Shown: piece by piece, positions 34,609 to 45,448 of the stretch
How positions within the stretch are numbered: position 1 is the first letter of the stretch
How the letters are laid out: each line of letters starts with the position of its first letter
Source of the DNA: Wyeomyia smithii
Taxonomy: Eukaryota; Arthropoda; Insecta; Diptera; Culicidae
Assembly (NCBI RefSeq): GCF_029784165.1
Contig: NC_073694.1
Location: 28,730,506 to 28,794,505 of the forward strand
Direction of reading: 5' to 3'
Length of the DNA: 64,000 nucleotides
Notes under the pieces: generated by a model
Databases searched by the model: none
What the model was told of the DNA's origin: nothing
What the model saw: only the letters and a program-made list of their open reading frames with translations
Position numbers and translations under genes: made by a program

Positions 34609-35142
34609 AAATGCCAAAAAACCTGAAAAAATCGGAGGCCCCTATTTCGATTGAAAGCTCGGATTGAGCGATGGCCAGGGTTTCAAGCGTGAAAAGCTGA
34701 TCATTCTTGCGCTTACGGAGGACATCGCTTCCAGCTTCAGGGCAGTGGAACCTGCCCCGACTGTACTACTTCCTGCTTACTAACCTATTACTAACCACGT
34801 AATTCGTAGGAGAAACAAACTGCCAGTTTTGTTCTAGCTCATAGCCACTAACAACACAACGTGAAATCTAGTCAAAATCCCAGCGGTATTAGGATAGCGA
34901 TAGTTTGTAAGCCTGTCAGAGCAAAGATGTGCCTTAGAAATGGTTTCGTTTCCGAAGCTACGAGTATAGAGTAAGAGTATTTTCGTTAGGCGACAACGCA
35001 GACCAGTGACTTTATTATGTACGTTAAGTTTTCCCACTAGTTTAGGACAAGTTCTGTTTGGTAAGAGAAACTATTCAAGCTGTACAAAGAATGTAAACGA
35101 AAAAGACTTAGCCGGGGCACCGCCGCCGGCCATGGTACTATC

Positions 35143-35148
35143 AATAAA
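35143..35148 (+). terminator. Poly(A) signal AATAAA of the achaete-scute gene
   Basis: Canonical hexamer about 720 bp after the stop codon, followed by A-rich sequence. The 3' untranslated region between is unique and GC-moderate, and then gives way to AT-rich DNA, consistent with a transcript end near 35,165. Confidence 0.55.
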
Positions 35149-35159
35149 CGAGAAAAACT

Positions 35160-36921
35160 ATTAAAATGAAAGTTAACCTTGACTTTTTGCCTCCCTGGTG
35201 GGAACCTTCCGTGAAATATGCCTAGTTTTGAGTCCATAAAGTTAATTACTTCACACCTTTTTACTATGCTATCAACATCGAATTTGCATTTGTGGTACGT
35301 CAAGTTGCCAGGTATCCAGGTAACCGAACCTGCCTGCAGGTCGCACTCACAAGGGAAGTAAGTCTCAAGTGGTTCTTACCGGCAGGCGAAATTTTACGTT
35401 CATGTGATCCAGTTACAATAATGCTGTTGTCTGCAAAAATTCTCTTTCACATTCCCGGAGGGAGGAGATGCAAACCAACAAAACCCAAAAACCAGAGGAA
35501 AAAGGAGGAAACCAACGAGCGTTTCGTGTTCTTCTTAGACTTTGGAGGAGGTTTTCGAAAAAAAAATCAAGAACAAGAAGCGGGAATTGAAGATGATTGA
35601 TTTTTTTTTCGAAAAAATAAGGTTTCGTTTTTCAAAGAGGAAATGTGAATGAGGATGAGAATGGCAGCAATGCTTAGCAGTGTCGTTTGCTTCATTGATT
35701 GGAAAAAAAATTGCATGAAGAACGAATAGAATAAAAAATCAGAGAGAAGGAAATTGGAAAGTTTTTGCGTACATTTTCGAATTCTAATCTCTCCGATTTG
35801 ATTTAGTGTTTTTTTTTTTTGGAAAATTTTATGTTATTGATATCATACGCTATTTTAGTACTAATTTTGAAATTTAAATTTCAGGACGTACGGTAAACAT
35901 TAGTTGAAATTATCAGGAATAAAAGATAGCAAATTTCAAATAAATTTTGAATGAATAAAAGTCCTGTAAAGCTAAAATTCGCCAACTCGTCAAACATCTA
36001 AACATAAGATTTAACCGAACCGTTTCGTATTCAAGTGAAAAAAATTAAGGGAGATCAACAACATACTTTTCCAATTTAATGAAAAAATCGTTAACTGTAT
36101 TGTTTAACCGAAATTTAAACTCATTTGAACTCATTTGATTTTGGTTTTAACATCTTGATCGTTTTAAAATAAAGCGTCTTTGTAGAATGGAAATAAGTAC
36201 TGAGAATAGGCAATGATTTCATTTCATTCTACTACAAAAAATCGATAACAGCTTAAGGCTTAGCTTTCTTTTTTAAAATAATTTACCTGGTTAAAATTGT
36301 CGTTTCGTCTAATTTCAATATTTCGAAATTTATGATGTTTTTCAACTCTCTTCACATTTTCATCTTTTTGAAATTGATGGCGTATAGAGAGATACTAACG
36401 TTGTTAAGTTTTTAAAATTATTATCCATTTTTCCTACTCTCTTATCATTTTTTCTCTTCCTATCCTTTTTGATATGACAAACTGTATTGCTGTTGCTGGA
36501 GAACCACAGATGAGTTACAAAAGAGTGTATTTTTATAGAAAAATGTAATTTTGCAAACTTAATACCTATTCAAATATCTTAAAGACGGATGCATGTAAAA
36601 AGTAAGTCAAAAGACATCAATGAAATTTGATTATTCTCAATAATGTTGGATTGAGAAAAATCTTTTAAACTTAATTTTTAAGTACAAAACTGTGTTACAT
36701 TTCACTACCCAGGACTTTTTAGCAAAAATATAATGTCAAATTTCAACAAAAAAAAAAAAACAATTTGAGGGAAAATTTTTTTTTTTTTATTTTATGAATG
36801 ATTTATGGTTTAATTTTTCAATTTTTCAACTTTCATTCAAAATAACTTGAAAACGGATGCCTTCACGAATTTAATTATTGTAAGCTTTGCAATTTGAAAT
36901 GATTATTTCGATTGTTTATAA
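35160..36921. other. AT-rich non-coding stretch downstream of the gene
   Basis: A 102-codon frame at 35,292-35,600 is Lys/Arg/Glu-rich without a domain and is not called. From 35,600 on, only homopolymer-rich AT sequence. Confidence 0.55.
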
Positions 36922-36923
36922 TA

Positions 36924-37286
36924 CAGTCCTACCTCGATATAAGGCAACCTTATTTTTATTTTCGTTACGTTATATCGAAGCACGGAAAAAATATTTTTTT
37001 ATTGATGCAAAACTCTTTATGGTTACTCAAAAATGCGCAAAAACTTATTTCCCTTCAACTAAAAGTATATATAAACCCTTCTTATGTCCCTTTAAGACAA
37101 TTTTCGTAGACCAATATAACCAGTCACAAAACATTGAAAAAATTAATATCAATTTTACCTCAATTAACGGTACTTATTGGTTTCAAAACTTACTTAAAAT
37201 ATTTATTCGGAACATTATATGTACACCTGAAAAATAATTTTTGTATTTCAATTTTATCGAGGTTGCCTTATATCGAGGTATGACTG
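36924..37286. mobile_element. Pogo-like MITE (363 bp), TA target duplication
   Basis: Termini CAGTCCTACCTCGATATAA and inverted CAGTCATACCTCGATATAA, extended inward by GGCAACC. Flanked by TA at 36,922-36,923 and 37,287-37,288. Related in terminal word (TACCTCGAT) to the element at 13,270-14,287 but with a different interior. The ORF at 36,887-37,237 is its AT-rich interior and not a gene. Confidence 0.85.
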
Positions 37287-37379
37287 TAATTGTAAAATAA
37301 ATGTTTGTAAAAATGTTGAAATTGAAAATTTAAAATTTTTTTTTCATTTGTCCATCCTGGACTTTTAATTTAACTTTAG

Positions 37380-38753
37380 ACAGCAAATTAAACTGGAGTT
37401 TACATATGGAAAAAATAATAAATAAGGCTACAAGTGCCTTATGGATCAGTAAAAAAACCTTTGGTAACAAATGGGGATTGAAGCCAAAGATGATCTATTG
37501 GATCTATACAGCTATCGTTAGACCCAGAATAATATATGCGTCCTTAGTATGGTGGCCAAAAACAAATGTCAGGTATGCTCAAAAGAAGCTGGAAAAGTTG
37601 CAAAGACTTGCCACAATTTCCATCACGGGAGCAATTCGAAGTACTCCTTCAAAGGCACTAGATGCTATGTTAAGCTTACTTCTATTGCATCTATTTGTAC
37701 AATTAGAAGCAGAAAAAAGCGCACTAAGGCTACAAAGAACAAAAAAGTTCCTTGAAGGAGACCTTAGGGGACACCTCAGTATACTTGAAAATTTCAAAAT
37801 CAGTGCAATGTTATCTCAGGAAGACTGGATGAACAGGCAGTACAACTTTGAACGACTATTCCAAGTGACTGAGCCAAGTCGCACTGAATGGGAATCAGGT
37901 GGGCCTAGCATTCAACCAGGCTCAATAGTGTTCTACACGGATGGCTCCAGGTTAAACAATAGGGTTGGCGCTGGGGTGGCAGGCCCTGGAGTCAATCTAT
38001 CAATACCTATGGGAGAGTGGCCAGCAGTATTTCAAGCAGAAATACAGGCAATAATTGAATGCGCTACAATTTGCTTACGACGTAACTATAGACATACAAA
38101 TATATGCCATTTTTCGGATAGTCAAGCTGCACTAAAAGCACTGAAATCCGTTTCCTGTTCTTCAAAATTAGTATGGTATTGTATTCAATTGCTACAGCAG
38201 GTGGCTAGAAATAGTATAGTAAAGGCATTGCGGCATTGAAGGGAATGAAAAAGCTGATCTGTTGGCGAGAAATGAATCAATGCAGTTGTTCATAGGGCCA
38301 GAACCGTTTTGTGGGATCTCAGAATGTGCCCTCAAAATGAAACTTAAGAAACGGGAACAATCAATGATAGAAAACATTTGGAAAAATAATAGTTCAGCTC
38401 GACAATCGAAAAAATTTATTGCACCCCAAAAAACAGTAACCCAGCGATTGCTCAGTATCTCAAAAAAAGACTTATGTACCTTCAGTGGCCTTGTAACGGG
38501 ACACTGCCCAAGTAAATATTACTTTAAACAGATAGGTAAATTGCAAAATGATGCCTGTCGCTCTTGTAACCTAGATAAAGAAACCTCGGAACATTTATTA
38601 TGTGACTGTGAAGCACTCTCTCAAAAGAGGAAGCAATTCTTTGATAAACACTTAATACAACCATTAGATATCTGGGTTACTTCTCCCAATTGGGACGATG
38701 CCTATATTCAGCAAGTGGAAACCATTCAACCTAATAGTGGTACGACACCCTGA
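37380..38753 (+). pseudogene. 3' part of an RNase H-bearing non-LTR retrotransposon
   Basis: Starts at the end of the reverse transcriptase (DSKLNWSLHMEKIINKATS, then AIVRPRIIYASLVWWPKT). A ribonuclease H domain follows, with the catalytic set visible: D in FYTDGSRLNN, E in FQAEIQAIIE, D in HFSDSQAALKAL, and the last D in GNEKADLLARNES. The GVVPGH-type segment between the third and fourth residues is deleted, with a frameshift near 38,228-38,240. The usual zinc-knuckle-like tail is present (ACRSCNLDKETSEHLLCDC). RNase H after the reverse transcriptase points to the I/LOA/R1 group. 5'-truncated and broken. Its 3' region holds the 78-bp mini-element. Confidence 0.85.
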
Positions 38754-38781
38754 TAAGGCTTACATCAAATAGGGGCCCGCC

Positions 38782-38859
38782 CATAGGCGTAGCCAGAAGG
38801 GGGCAGGGGGGGGGCGTGAACTTGCCCCCCCCCTAATCGATATTCTGGCTACGCCCATG
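38782..38859. mobile_element. 78-bp palindromic hAT-like mini-element
   Basis: Inverted termini CATAGGCGTAGCCAGAA and TTCTGGCTACGCCCATG, separated by a G-run and a C-run that also pair. A perfect 8-bp duplication GGCCCGCC flanks it at 38,774-38,781 and 38,860-38,867. No coding capacity. Confidence 0.8.
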
Positions 38860-38867
38860 GGCCCGCC

Positions 38868-39059
38868 ACAAAAGATCAAATCTCTGGTCGCAGTGGAAAA
38901 TGTACCCAACAGGAAAAAAAATCCTGGACTTTTAATCAGAAGTGGCTTTATTACACCAAGTTGAAAAAAACTGATAAAAAGAGTGTAATTTTTTTAATTG
39001 AATTTTAGTATTTTTGTTCGGTTGTTCTGAGCTTTTTTGATAGTTTTCTATTGTTTTTT
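38868..39059. other. AT-rich spacer
   Basis: LINE 3' flank grading into the satellite; no gene. Confidence 0.5.
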
Positions 39060-39436
39060 TTTGGCCTTAAAAGTCGCTTTTCGGCTATTCTGAGCTCAAT
39101 TTGGGATTATTTTCATTTCAGGCCTTTCTGGTTTTGAATGCACTTTCCAGAGAATTTGCGTTTGATTTAGGAACATTTTCTTTAAAGGCCTTTTCCCGGC
39201 CTTTTGATGCACTTTTCGGTGAATTTGAGCTCAATATAGGATCATTTCCTATATTGGCCTATTCTGGTATTTTAAAGCACTTTTCAGTGATTCTGAGCTT
39301 AATCTGGCATCATTTCCTTTTTAGGCCTATTCTGACCTTTAGGAGCACTTTTTGGTGAAATTGAGCCTAATTTGGGATCATTTTCTTTCTAAGGCCTTCT
39401 CTTGCCTTTTGAAACACTATTTGGTGATTTTGAGGC
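39060..39436. repeat. Satellite fragment (about 5-6 units of a 67-69-bp repeat)
   Basis: Units of the form AGGCCTTTTCTGGCC...AGCACTTTTCAGTGATT...GGGATCATTTTCTTT, the same family as 46,497-50,440. Specific variants (ggcctttctgg, ttccagaga, ttctttaaaggcc, gatgcacttttcgg) occur in the same order at 47,110-47,260, which shows a higher-order relation across about 8 kb. Confidence 0.85.
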
Positions 39437-40304
39437 GTAAGTTGGATCGAAGCAAGCTGTGATCAAGAACGGACGTGAAAATGTCTCTCTTCGGAATTTT
39501 TCATCGTTTTTTCAAGTTTTTATAATATTTATTTTCTATCCGGAAAAGGGATGTGTCTACGTTTATTGAATGAAGGCCGCTGTTGTTTCGGTGTGAATTC
39601 CAAGTGTTTGATTTAAATCGCGATGAAGTGTTCCGAGGGTTGTCGTGTACGGTTGAGGATAGTGCAATAATGTCGACGTATTTTATTTGGCCTTCCCGTC
39701 GCGTAATCGTTATATTTTAAGTGCAAAGGGTGGAGTAAAAGGTAATACGAAATGTGGCGGTTTCGTATTATCGGTGTTAGTGACGTTAATGTTGAAATCC
39801 GTGAAAGATTCGTGCAATTTTGTGGCTAATTTGTGAGAGCTGTATTTCTTTTTCGGTGGCGGAGCACGTTTCCCGCTAGCCCTTGCCTTGCCATAAGTGT
39901 GTGTGAGTAAGTGCAAGGTTGCTCTTGCGTGCGGCACGTTCACGCACCAGCATGATGGTTCAGAGAGGACGCGAGAATTAAAAGATAAGTATTAGTGTTG
40001 GTGACGTTTTGCCTGTGTTTTTTTTGTTTGATTTGCATGGCAAAAGGGAACCAATGTTTTTTTTTTTTGCTTTTCACAATTCCCTTTGTGGGGATGCTAC
40101 ATTTCTGTATATTGAACATCGAAAATGTTTTACAGATTTCCAGTATAAAAGTCTGCATAAAAATTTGTAAATTTCGTAGAAAATCGTAGGAATCTATATG
40201 GCTTTACAAATCTGTAAACTGTTAACTGTATGGATGAGAAATTTATAATTCACAGATAAATTTAAATTTACATATGTGGCATCTCTGATTGTTATCGCGG
40301 TTTC
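39437..40304. other. Unassigned repeat-like sequence interrupting the satellite
   Basis: Moderately GC-rich DNA (tccgagggttgtcgtgtacgg, gtgcggcacgttcacgcacc) without ORFs of interest. The piece gtggcatctctgattgttatcgcgg at 40,276-40,300 parallels gtggcatccctgcttgtgaccgcgg at about 43,002, marking it as copy 1 of a duplicated host segment. Confidence 0.5.
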
Positions 40305-40307
40305 TTA

Positions 40308-41147
40308 GGCTAATGACATACTGAGGCGTCAAATGAAGCGAAGCGTTGAGCGTATTAAAAGCGGAATAAACAGAAACGTTGGGTGAAGCTTCCTATGACA
40401 TACTGGAGCGAGCGTCGCAAATGCGTTGTGTTGTCATATTCCTAGGTTCCAGCAGCGGTTTCGTTTAAAGGAAATATGAATTCGTCCAATAAAGATTTGT
40501 TTGCTTCTTCAAGCACAGTAAATCACTTTTTTAGTAAACATAGAGATTTTTTTTATGAAGTAAAATAATATTACTGAAGTCAGTTGCGCTAGAGACGTAG
40601 TAAAAAATATAAGAAATTATTCTAAATTTTAAACCCGCTGACCCCGAGTAACGTTCAACTAGTTTATGATATCTGTTCAGTATGTTAGGCATGCAATATC
40701 AATCAAAAATACCAGTGTTATTTTCCTGACGACCTGAAAAATTTTTCCGATATTTTCTATATTTAAGATTAAAATAAAGCGAATAAAAAGCACTTGGCGA
40801 TATCAGGTTTAGTCTGAACATGGTATTACTGCACTAACATTTTTTAAACATTTTAACATTTTGTTAACCGAAAATGTATTCTATTTGCTTTTTTTCAATA
40901 ACCAAACCAAAACAAAGCAAATGTAAAGCAACTTGCGATGAAAGATTTTGTCTGAACAAGGTATTACCGCGTAATTATACGCGCGTCAAAACACTACTCG
41001 TTCTGTTTCGCCGCCTCTACCGACGCGTCGTTGCCGCTTGAGTATGACCGGTTTGAGCGTTTCATATAGACGTTCGAAGAAGTAGCTCGGACGCTTTTGC
41101 GACGCTTCTTGCCTCGCTTCATTCGACGCCTCAGTATGTCAATAGCC
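40308..41147. mobile_element. PIF/Harbinger-like non-autonomous element (840 bp), TTA duplication
   Basis: Termini GGCTAATGACATACTGAGG and inverted GGCTATTGACATACTGAGG. TTA flanks at 40,305-40,307 and 41,148-41,150. The inverted similarity extends inward through GCGTC and GAAGCGA words. A 3-bp TTA/TWA duplication with GGC termini is characteristic of PIF/Harbinger. No transposase; the minus frame at 40,994-41,182 spans the terminus and is not a gene. Confidence 0.8.
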
Positions 41148-41197
41148 TTATTAGATGCCGGTTTTGGAATTTTCTCACTCAATCGTTTACAGTAGGT

Positions 41198-42774
41198 AGG
41201 GGTAAGCGGGGTAAGACCGCCCCCTTAAGCAATTCTGTTTATAGAAAAAAAAGTTGCGGCTGCAATTTCATTTTTTCTTCGATAAGAGGTTCTTCTATTC
41301 AATACCCGCATTTAAAAGATAAGATCTGAAATATTTTTGTTTATTTTCCAGCTTTTTTTTAAATTTTAAAAATTCATTGAAAATGTGCAGATCTTTTTTA
41401 TGCGGGGTAAGCCCGCCCACCAGCGGGGTAAGATCGCCCACCATTTTTTGAGGATAAACAATATTTTTAGAGCCGAAACGGTTGATTTTATGGGTATAGT
41501 GTCTCTGACAAAGTTGTAGATGGTATTTTTTTTTCTTTTCAAATAAAATATACACTGTGAAAAATCTGAAAAAAAATTTTTTTTTCTAAGTTTTAACTTA
41601 TTTTGTTTTTTGATTATTCAAGTTCAAATCAATGTTTCGGTAACCTTTTCTGATTTTCAAAATGAATAGATTTTTCAGAATTGGGGGTTTTCAAGTTATT
41701 GAATTCATAATATACTTATCTTTAAGCTAAAAATTAAAACTCATTAAACCTGTCTGTATGATTCTTTTGAAGACTTATTATGTATAGAAAAATACTTATA
41801 ATTATTATTTCTTTTATTGATATTTTCAATTTTTTATGCTCTTTTTTTTTTGAAGAACAAAATTACCAAACAAACCGTCCAAAAAAAATTTCTTCACAAA
41901 ATTTGAGCTATAAATATTACTATTACTCCATGATCCAACAGCCATAAAATCTAAGCTCACCTTCTGTAGATTTTACAGGCAAAAACATGTTTTTTTTTAA
42001 ATAAATTAAAAAAAAATATATTTTCAATTCTAATTTATATCTTTTCTTTAAATTTTTTTTTGAGTGTGTACTTTTTTTGGAAGTAGAAAACTACTATTTT
42101 CAATTCTGCCGGAGACGTCATATCAATCAAACAAACCGTCCTGGCTCTGAAAATTATTTTTGTTCATTAACACCATTTTCACACAGGTTTACTTTTTTTA
42201 AAAATAAGTCTAAAAAAGCTTCAACCAAATCGAAAATGGTCGATTAACATCGATGTCTTATGTGGCTTGAAGTTGCTTTACTGATCCTGTAAATATTCCC
42301 TTTGTAGTGTCGAGGCATTTGGGTCTTGAAGTAAAACAACAAGCAGTTGTATACGTGGCGGTTTTACCCCTTGTATACTGGGCGACTTTACCCCCAGTGG
42401 AACATTTTCATATTTGATCGAAAAAGTAGTCAAAATTACAAGATTACTCACGGTCTTCGATATTTTCGAAAAAAGATAGATTCAGGCAAGCGATTAAACG
42501 TATATTCACGATCAAAACAATAGATTTTTAGACTGAAAACCCTAAGTCCCGTTGCCGCAAAACAATAGCGCAATGACTGGTTGCCAGCTGTAAGGTTGTT
42601 TTTGATTATTTCTGCGACCGTTCGCGCACTATCAAAACAGAAAAATGTGCAAAATGTTATGTAATTATACTGTAATAGACACGTTAAAGCAATTTTTCAA
42701 TTATTTTTTAACTTGGTAGTAAAACTACGGTGGGCGGTCTTACCCCGCAGGGCGGTCTTACCCTGTTTACCCCT
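41198..42774. mobile_element. Element with GGGGTAA/GGTAAGACCGCCC inverted ends (1,577 bp)
   Basis: Left end AGGGGTAAGCGGGGTAAGAC; right end, inverted, AGGGGTAAACAGGGTAAGAC. Further copies of GGGGTAAGAYCGCCCACC lie inside at 41,402-41,445, 42,357-42,395 and 42,727-42,760 in both orientations. Flanks ACAGTAGGT (41,189-41,197) and ACAGTGCGT (42,775-42,783) match 7 of 9, so an aged 8-bp hAT-type duplication is likely. The AT-rich interior has no transposase. Confidence 0.65.
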
Positions 42775-42787
42775 ACAGTGCGTACTG

Positions 42788-43140
42788 GGGCCGATGCTGT
42801 TCGGGTGACTGCGTCGAAACAGTTCGGGATGTGTTTTAACGCGCGTTAGTTTTCATTGTTGTTTTTTCTCCTCTCGTGAGAAAGGACGCATTTGCAGTGT
42901 GGCGTCGGCCTAACATCGGCCTGTATTTTGAAGGGCGTTTGCAGTTCTGTATGTACATATACTTGTTTGGGAGTTTTGTTTTGCACAGATTGGTCTGTGT
43001 TTGTGGCATCCCTGCTTGTGACCGCGGCTTCGTGGAAGCCGGTTTTGAATTTTTTTAATCTACCGATTGGGCCGATGCGGCGCTAACTGCGTCGAAACAG
43101 TTGCGCGTCAGTCTTCATTGTTGATATTATTTCCTCAGGT
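42788..43140. repeat. Direct duplication in the host segment (about 282-bp spacing)
   Basis: GGGGCCGATGCTG...ACTGCGTCGAAACAGTT at 42,788 recurs as GGGCCGATGCGG...ACTGCGTCGAAACAGTT at 43,070, each followed by a related cattgttg/ttctcc region. The second copy lies in an uninterrupted version of the segment that holds the Harbinger-like and GGGGTAA elements. Confidence 0.65.
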
Positions 43141-43483
43141 GAACGGAGACGCTGTTACGAAAATTTTGAGCAGTTTTATGCCCTTGTTTTATAATTTTTC
43201 TAGCTTTTGAGTAAATACTGAAACACATAGACAATTTTTAATTTAATTAAGTAGAAATCTTGTCGGTCAGCATGGCAAATAAATTTTGATTGCGATTGTT
43301 TGGCATTTTGTTAAATCTAATTAGTACTCGGTCTTGTTAGATATGCATATTTGCATTTTTAAAAATTTTCTAGCTATGAATGCATGAAACTTTGCCAGTT
43401 TTTCATACTCAGTAGGTATCTTCGCTTTATTATTCAAGAAGTAAGTGGTAATCAACGCGAAATACCGTGTCTCCGCGCGTATG
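43141..43483. other. AT-rich host flank
   Basis: No gene; runs into the second foldback's target site. Confidence 0.5.
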
Positions 43484-43488
43484 CGTCG

Positions 43489-45443
43489 CACAGTGTGTCC
43501 AAATCGAGAAACGGACGGCAAAACTATTTTTTCAAGTTTTTTGTTATCCATATATTCTAGAAAGTTGCTTCGTTTACTGCCGCCCTTCATATGCTTTAAT
43601 GGAATTAGTTACAAATCTCGCCGTATAGAGGGCGCCATACCTAACTTTTGAACGTGACTTGCTAGACGAATAGTTTCTTCTGCAAAGTTGTGTAAAATTT
43701 GATTACCAAACTGTTTGCTGAATACATCAAACCCCTAGAAATTGAGATTTCAGAACTACAAGACGTTTTCTAAAAAGGCTTTTTAAAAGCAGTTTTTCAT
43801 TCATATGTTCAACTCTAAGGCCTAAAACATGACTGTATATAATTGGGAGTGACGTGGTTAATCAAGATGAAAAATTTCTAGTGATATATTGGTTATTATA
43901 TACAGTATTCATGAATAAAACCAGGAAAAAAGTGTTTTTAAAGGCTTTTTTTATTTGAGTTGAAACTCGAAAAGGTGCAAACGAATTCAAGCTTCTACGA
44001 AGCCATTCGATAGAGTACCTTTCTGACTAACAGAAAAACACAAAACTACAGTGGGTTATTTGTAGTTTTGAATATATGGCCAACTGAAGTTACCGATTTT
44101 TACATGCGATTGTGCGCTCTTTATAGCACAAAGGCCGGCGCGTACACTACGTTTCTGTTTCTATGCCCAACGAACAGACACCACAATGGGGCTAAATCTA
44201 GAAACGAACGGAAATGGGAAAATTTTGAAGTCCAGTGTTATTAGTATCTTCTAGAAAGTTCATTCGTTTACTGTTGTCCTTTATATGCTTCAACGCAACC
44301 CTCTTCAATTTTCACCATATAGGGGGCGCCACACCTAACTTTTGAACGTGACTTGATAGACGAATAGTTTCTTCTGCAAAGTTGTGCAGAATTTTATTAC
44401 AAAACTGTTTGCTGAGTAACTTGAACCTCTACGAATTAAGATTGCAGAGATACAGCACCTTTTACAAAAAAAAAATATTTTAAAAACAAACCTCAATATT
44501 TAGAGGTTCAGAGTATTCAGCAAACAGTTTTGTAATAAAATTCTGCACAACTTTGCAGAAGAAACTATTCGTCTATCAAGTCACGTTCAAAAGTTAGGTG
44601 TGGCGCCCCCTATATGGTGAAAATTGAAGCGGGTTGCATTGAAGCATATGAAGGAGAACAGTAAACGAAACAACTTTCTAGAAAATACTGATAACATTGG
44701 ACTTCAAAATTCCCTATTTCCGTCCGTTTCTAGATTTAGCCCCGCTGTGGTGTCTGTTCGTTGGGCATAGAAACGGAAACGTAGTGTACGCGCCGGCCTT
44801 TGTGCTATAAAGAGCGCACAAATGCATGTAAAAATCGGTAACTTCAGTTGGCCATATATTCAAAACTACAAATAACCCACTGTAGTTTTGTGTTTTTCTG
44901 TTAGTCAGAAAAGTACTCTATCGAATGGCTTCATAAAAGCTTGGATTCATTTGCGCCTTTTCGAGTTTCAACTCAAATAAAAAAAAGCCTTTAAAAACAC
45001 TTCTTTCCAGGTTTTATTGATGAATACTGTATATAATAACCAATATATCACTAGAAATTTTTCATCTTGATTTACCACGTCACTCTCAATTATAAACAGT
45101 CATGTTTTAGGCCTTAGAGTTGAACATATGGATGAAAAACTGCTTTCAAAAAGCCTTTTTAGAAACTGTCTTGTAGCTCTGAAATCTCAATTTTTAGGGG
45201 TTTGATGTATTCAGCAAACAGTTTTGTAATCAAATTTTACACAACTTTGTAGAAGAAACTATTCGTCTAGCAAGTCACGTTCAAAAGTTAGGTATGGCGC
45301 CCTCTATACGGCGAAATTTGTAACTAATTCCATTGAAGCATATGAAGGACAGCAGTAAACGAAGCAACTTTCTTGAAGATATGGATAACATAGGACTTGA
45401 AAAAATAGTTTTGCCGTCCGTTTCTCGATTTGGACACACTGTG
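43489..45443. mobile_element. Second Transib-like foldback element (1,955 bp), 5-bp duplication
   Basis: Termini CACAGTGTGTCCAAATCGAG and complement. Flanks CGTCG at 43,484-43,488 and 45,444-45,448. The whole element is an inverted repeat centred near 44,466. Each arm holds an outer and an inner version of the same unit. The inner one begins CACAATGGGGCTAAATC (about 44,181), and both carry GAACGTGACTTG.TAGACG. The first 15 bp resemble the foldback at 18,576 (CACAGTG, then GTCCAA). No coding capacity. Minus frames at 45,281-45,702 cross the border and are not genes. Confidence 0.8.
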
Positions 45444-45448
45444 CGTCG

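Noticed and set aside
34426..35150. Brd, GY or proneural boxes in the 3' UTR
   Set aside because: I looked for AGCTTTA, GTCTTCC and AATGGAAGACAAT and did not see them.
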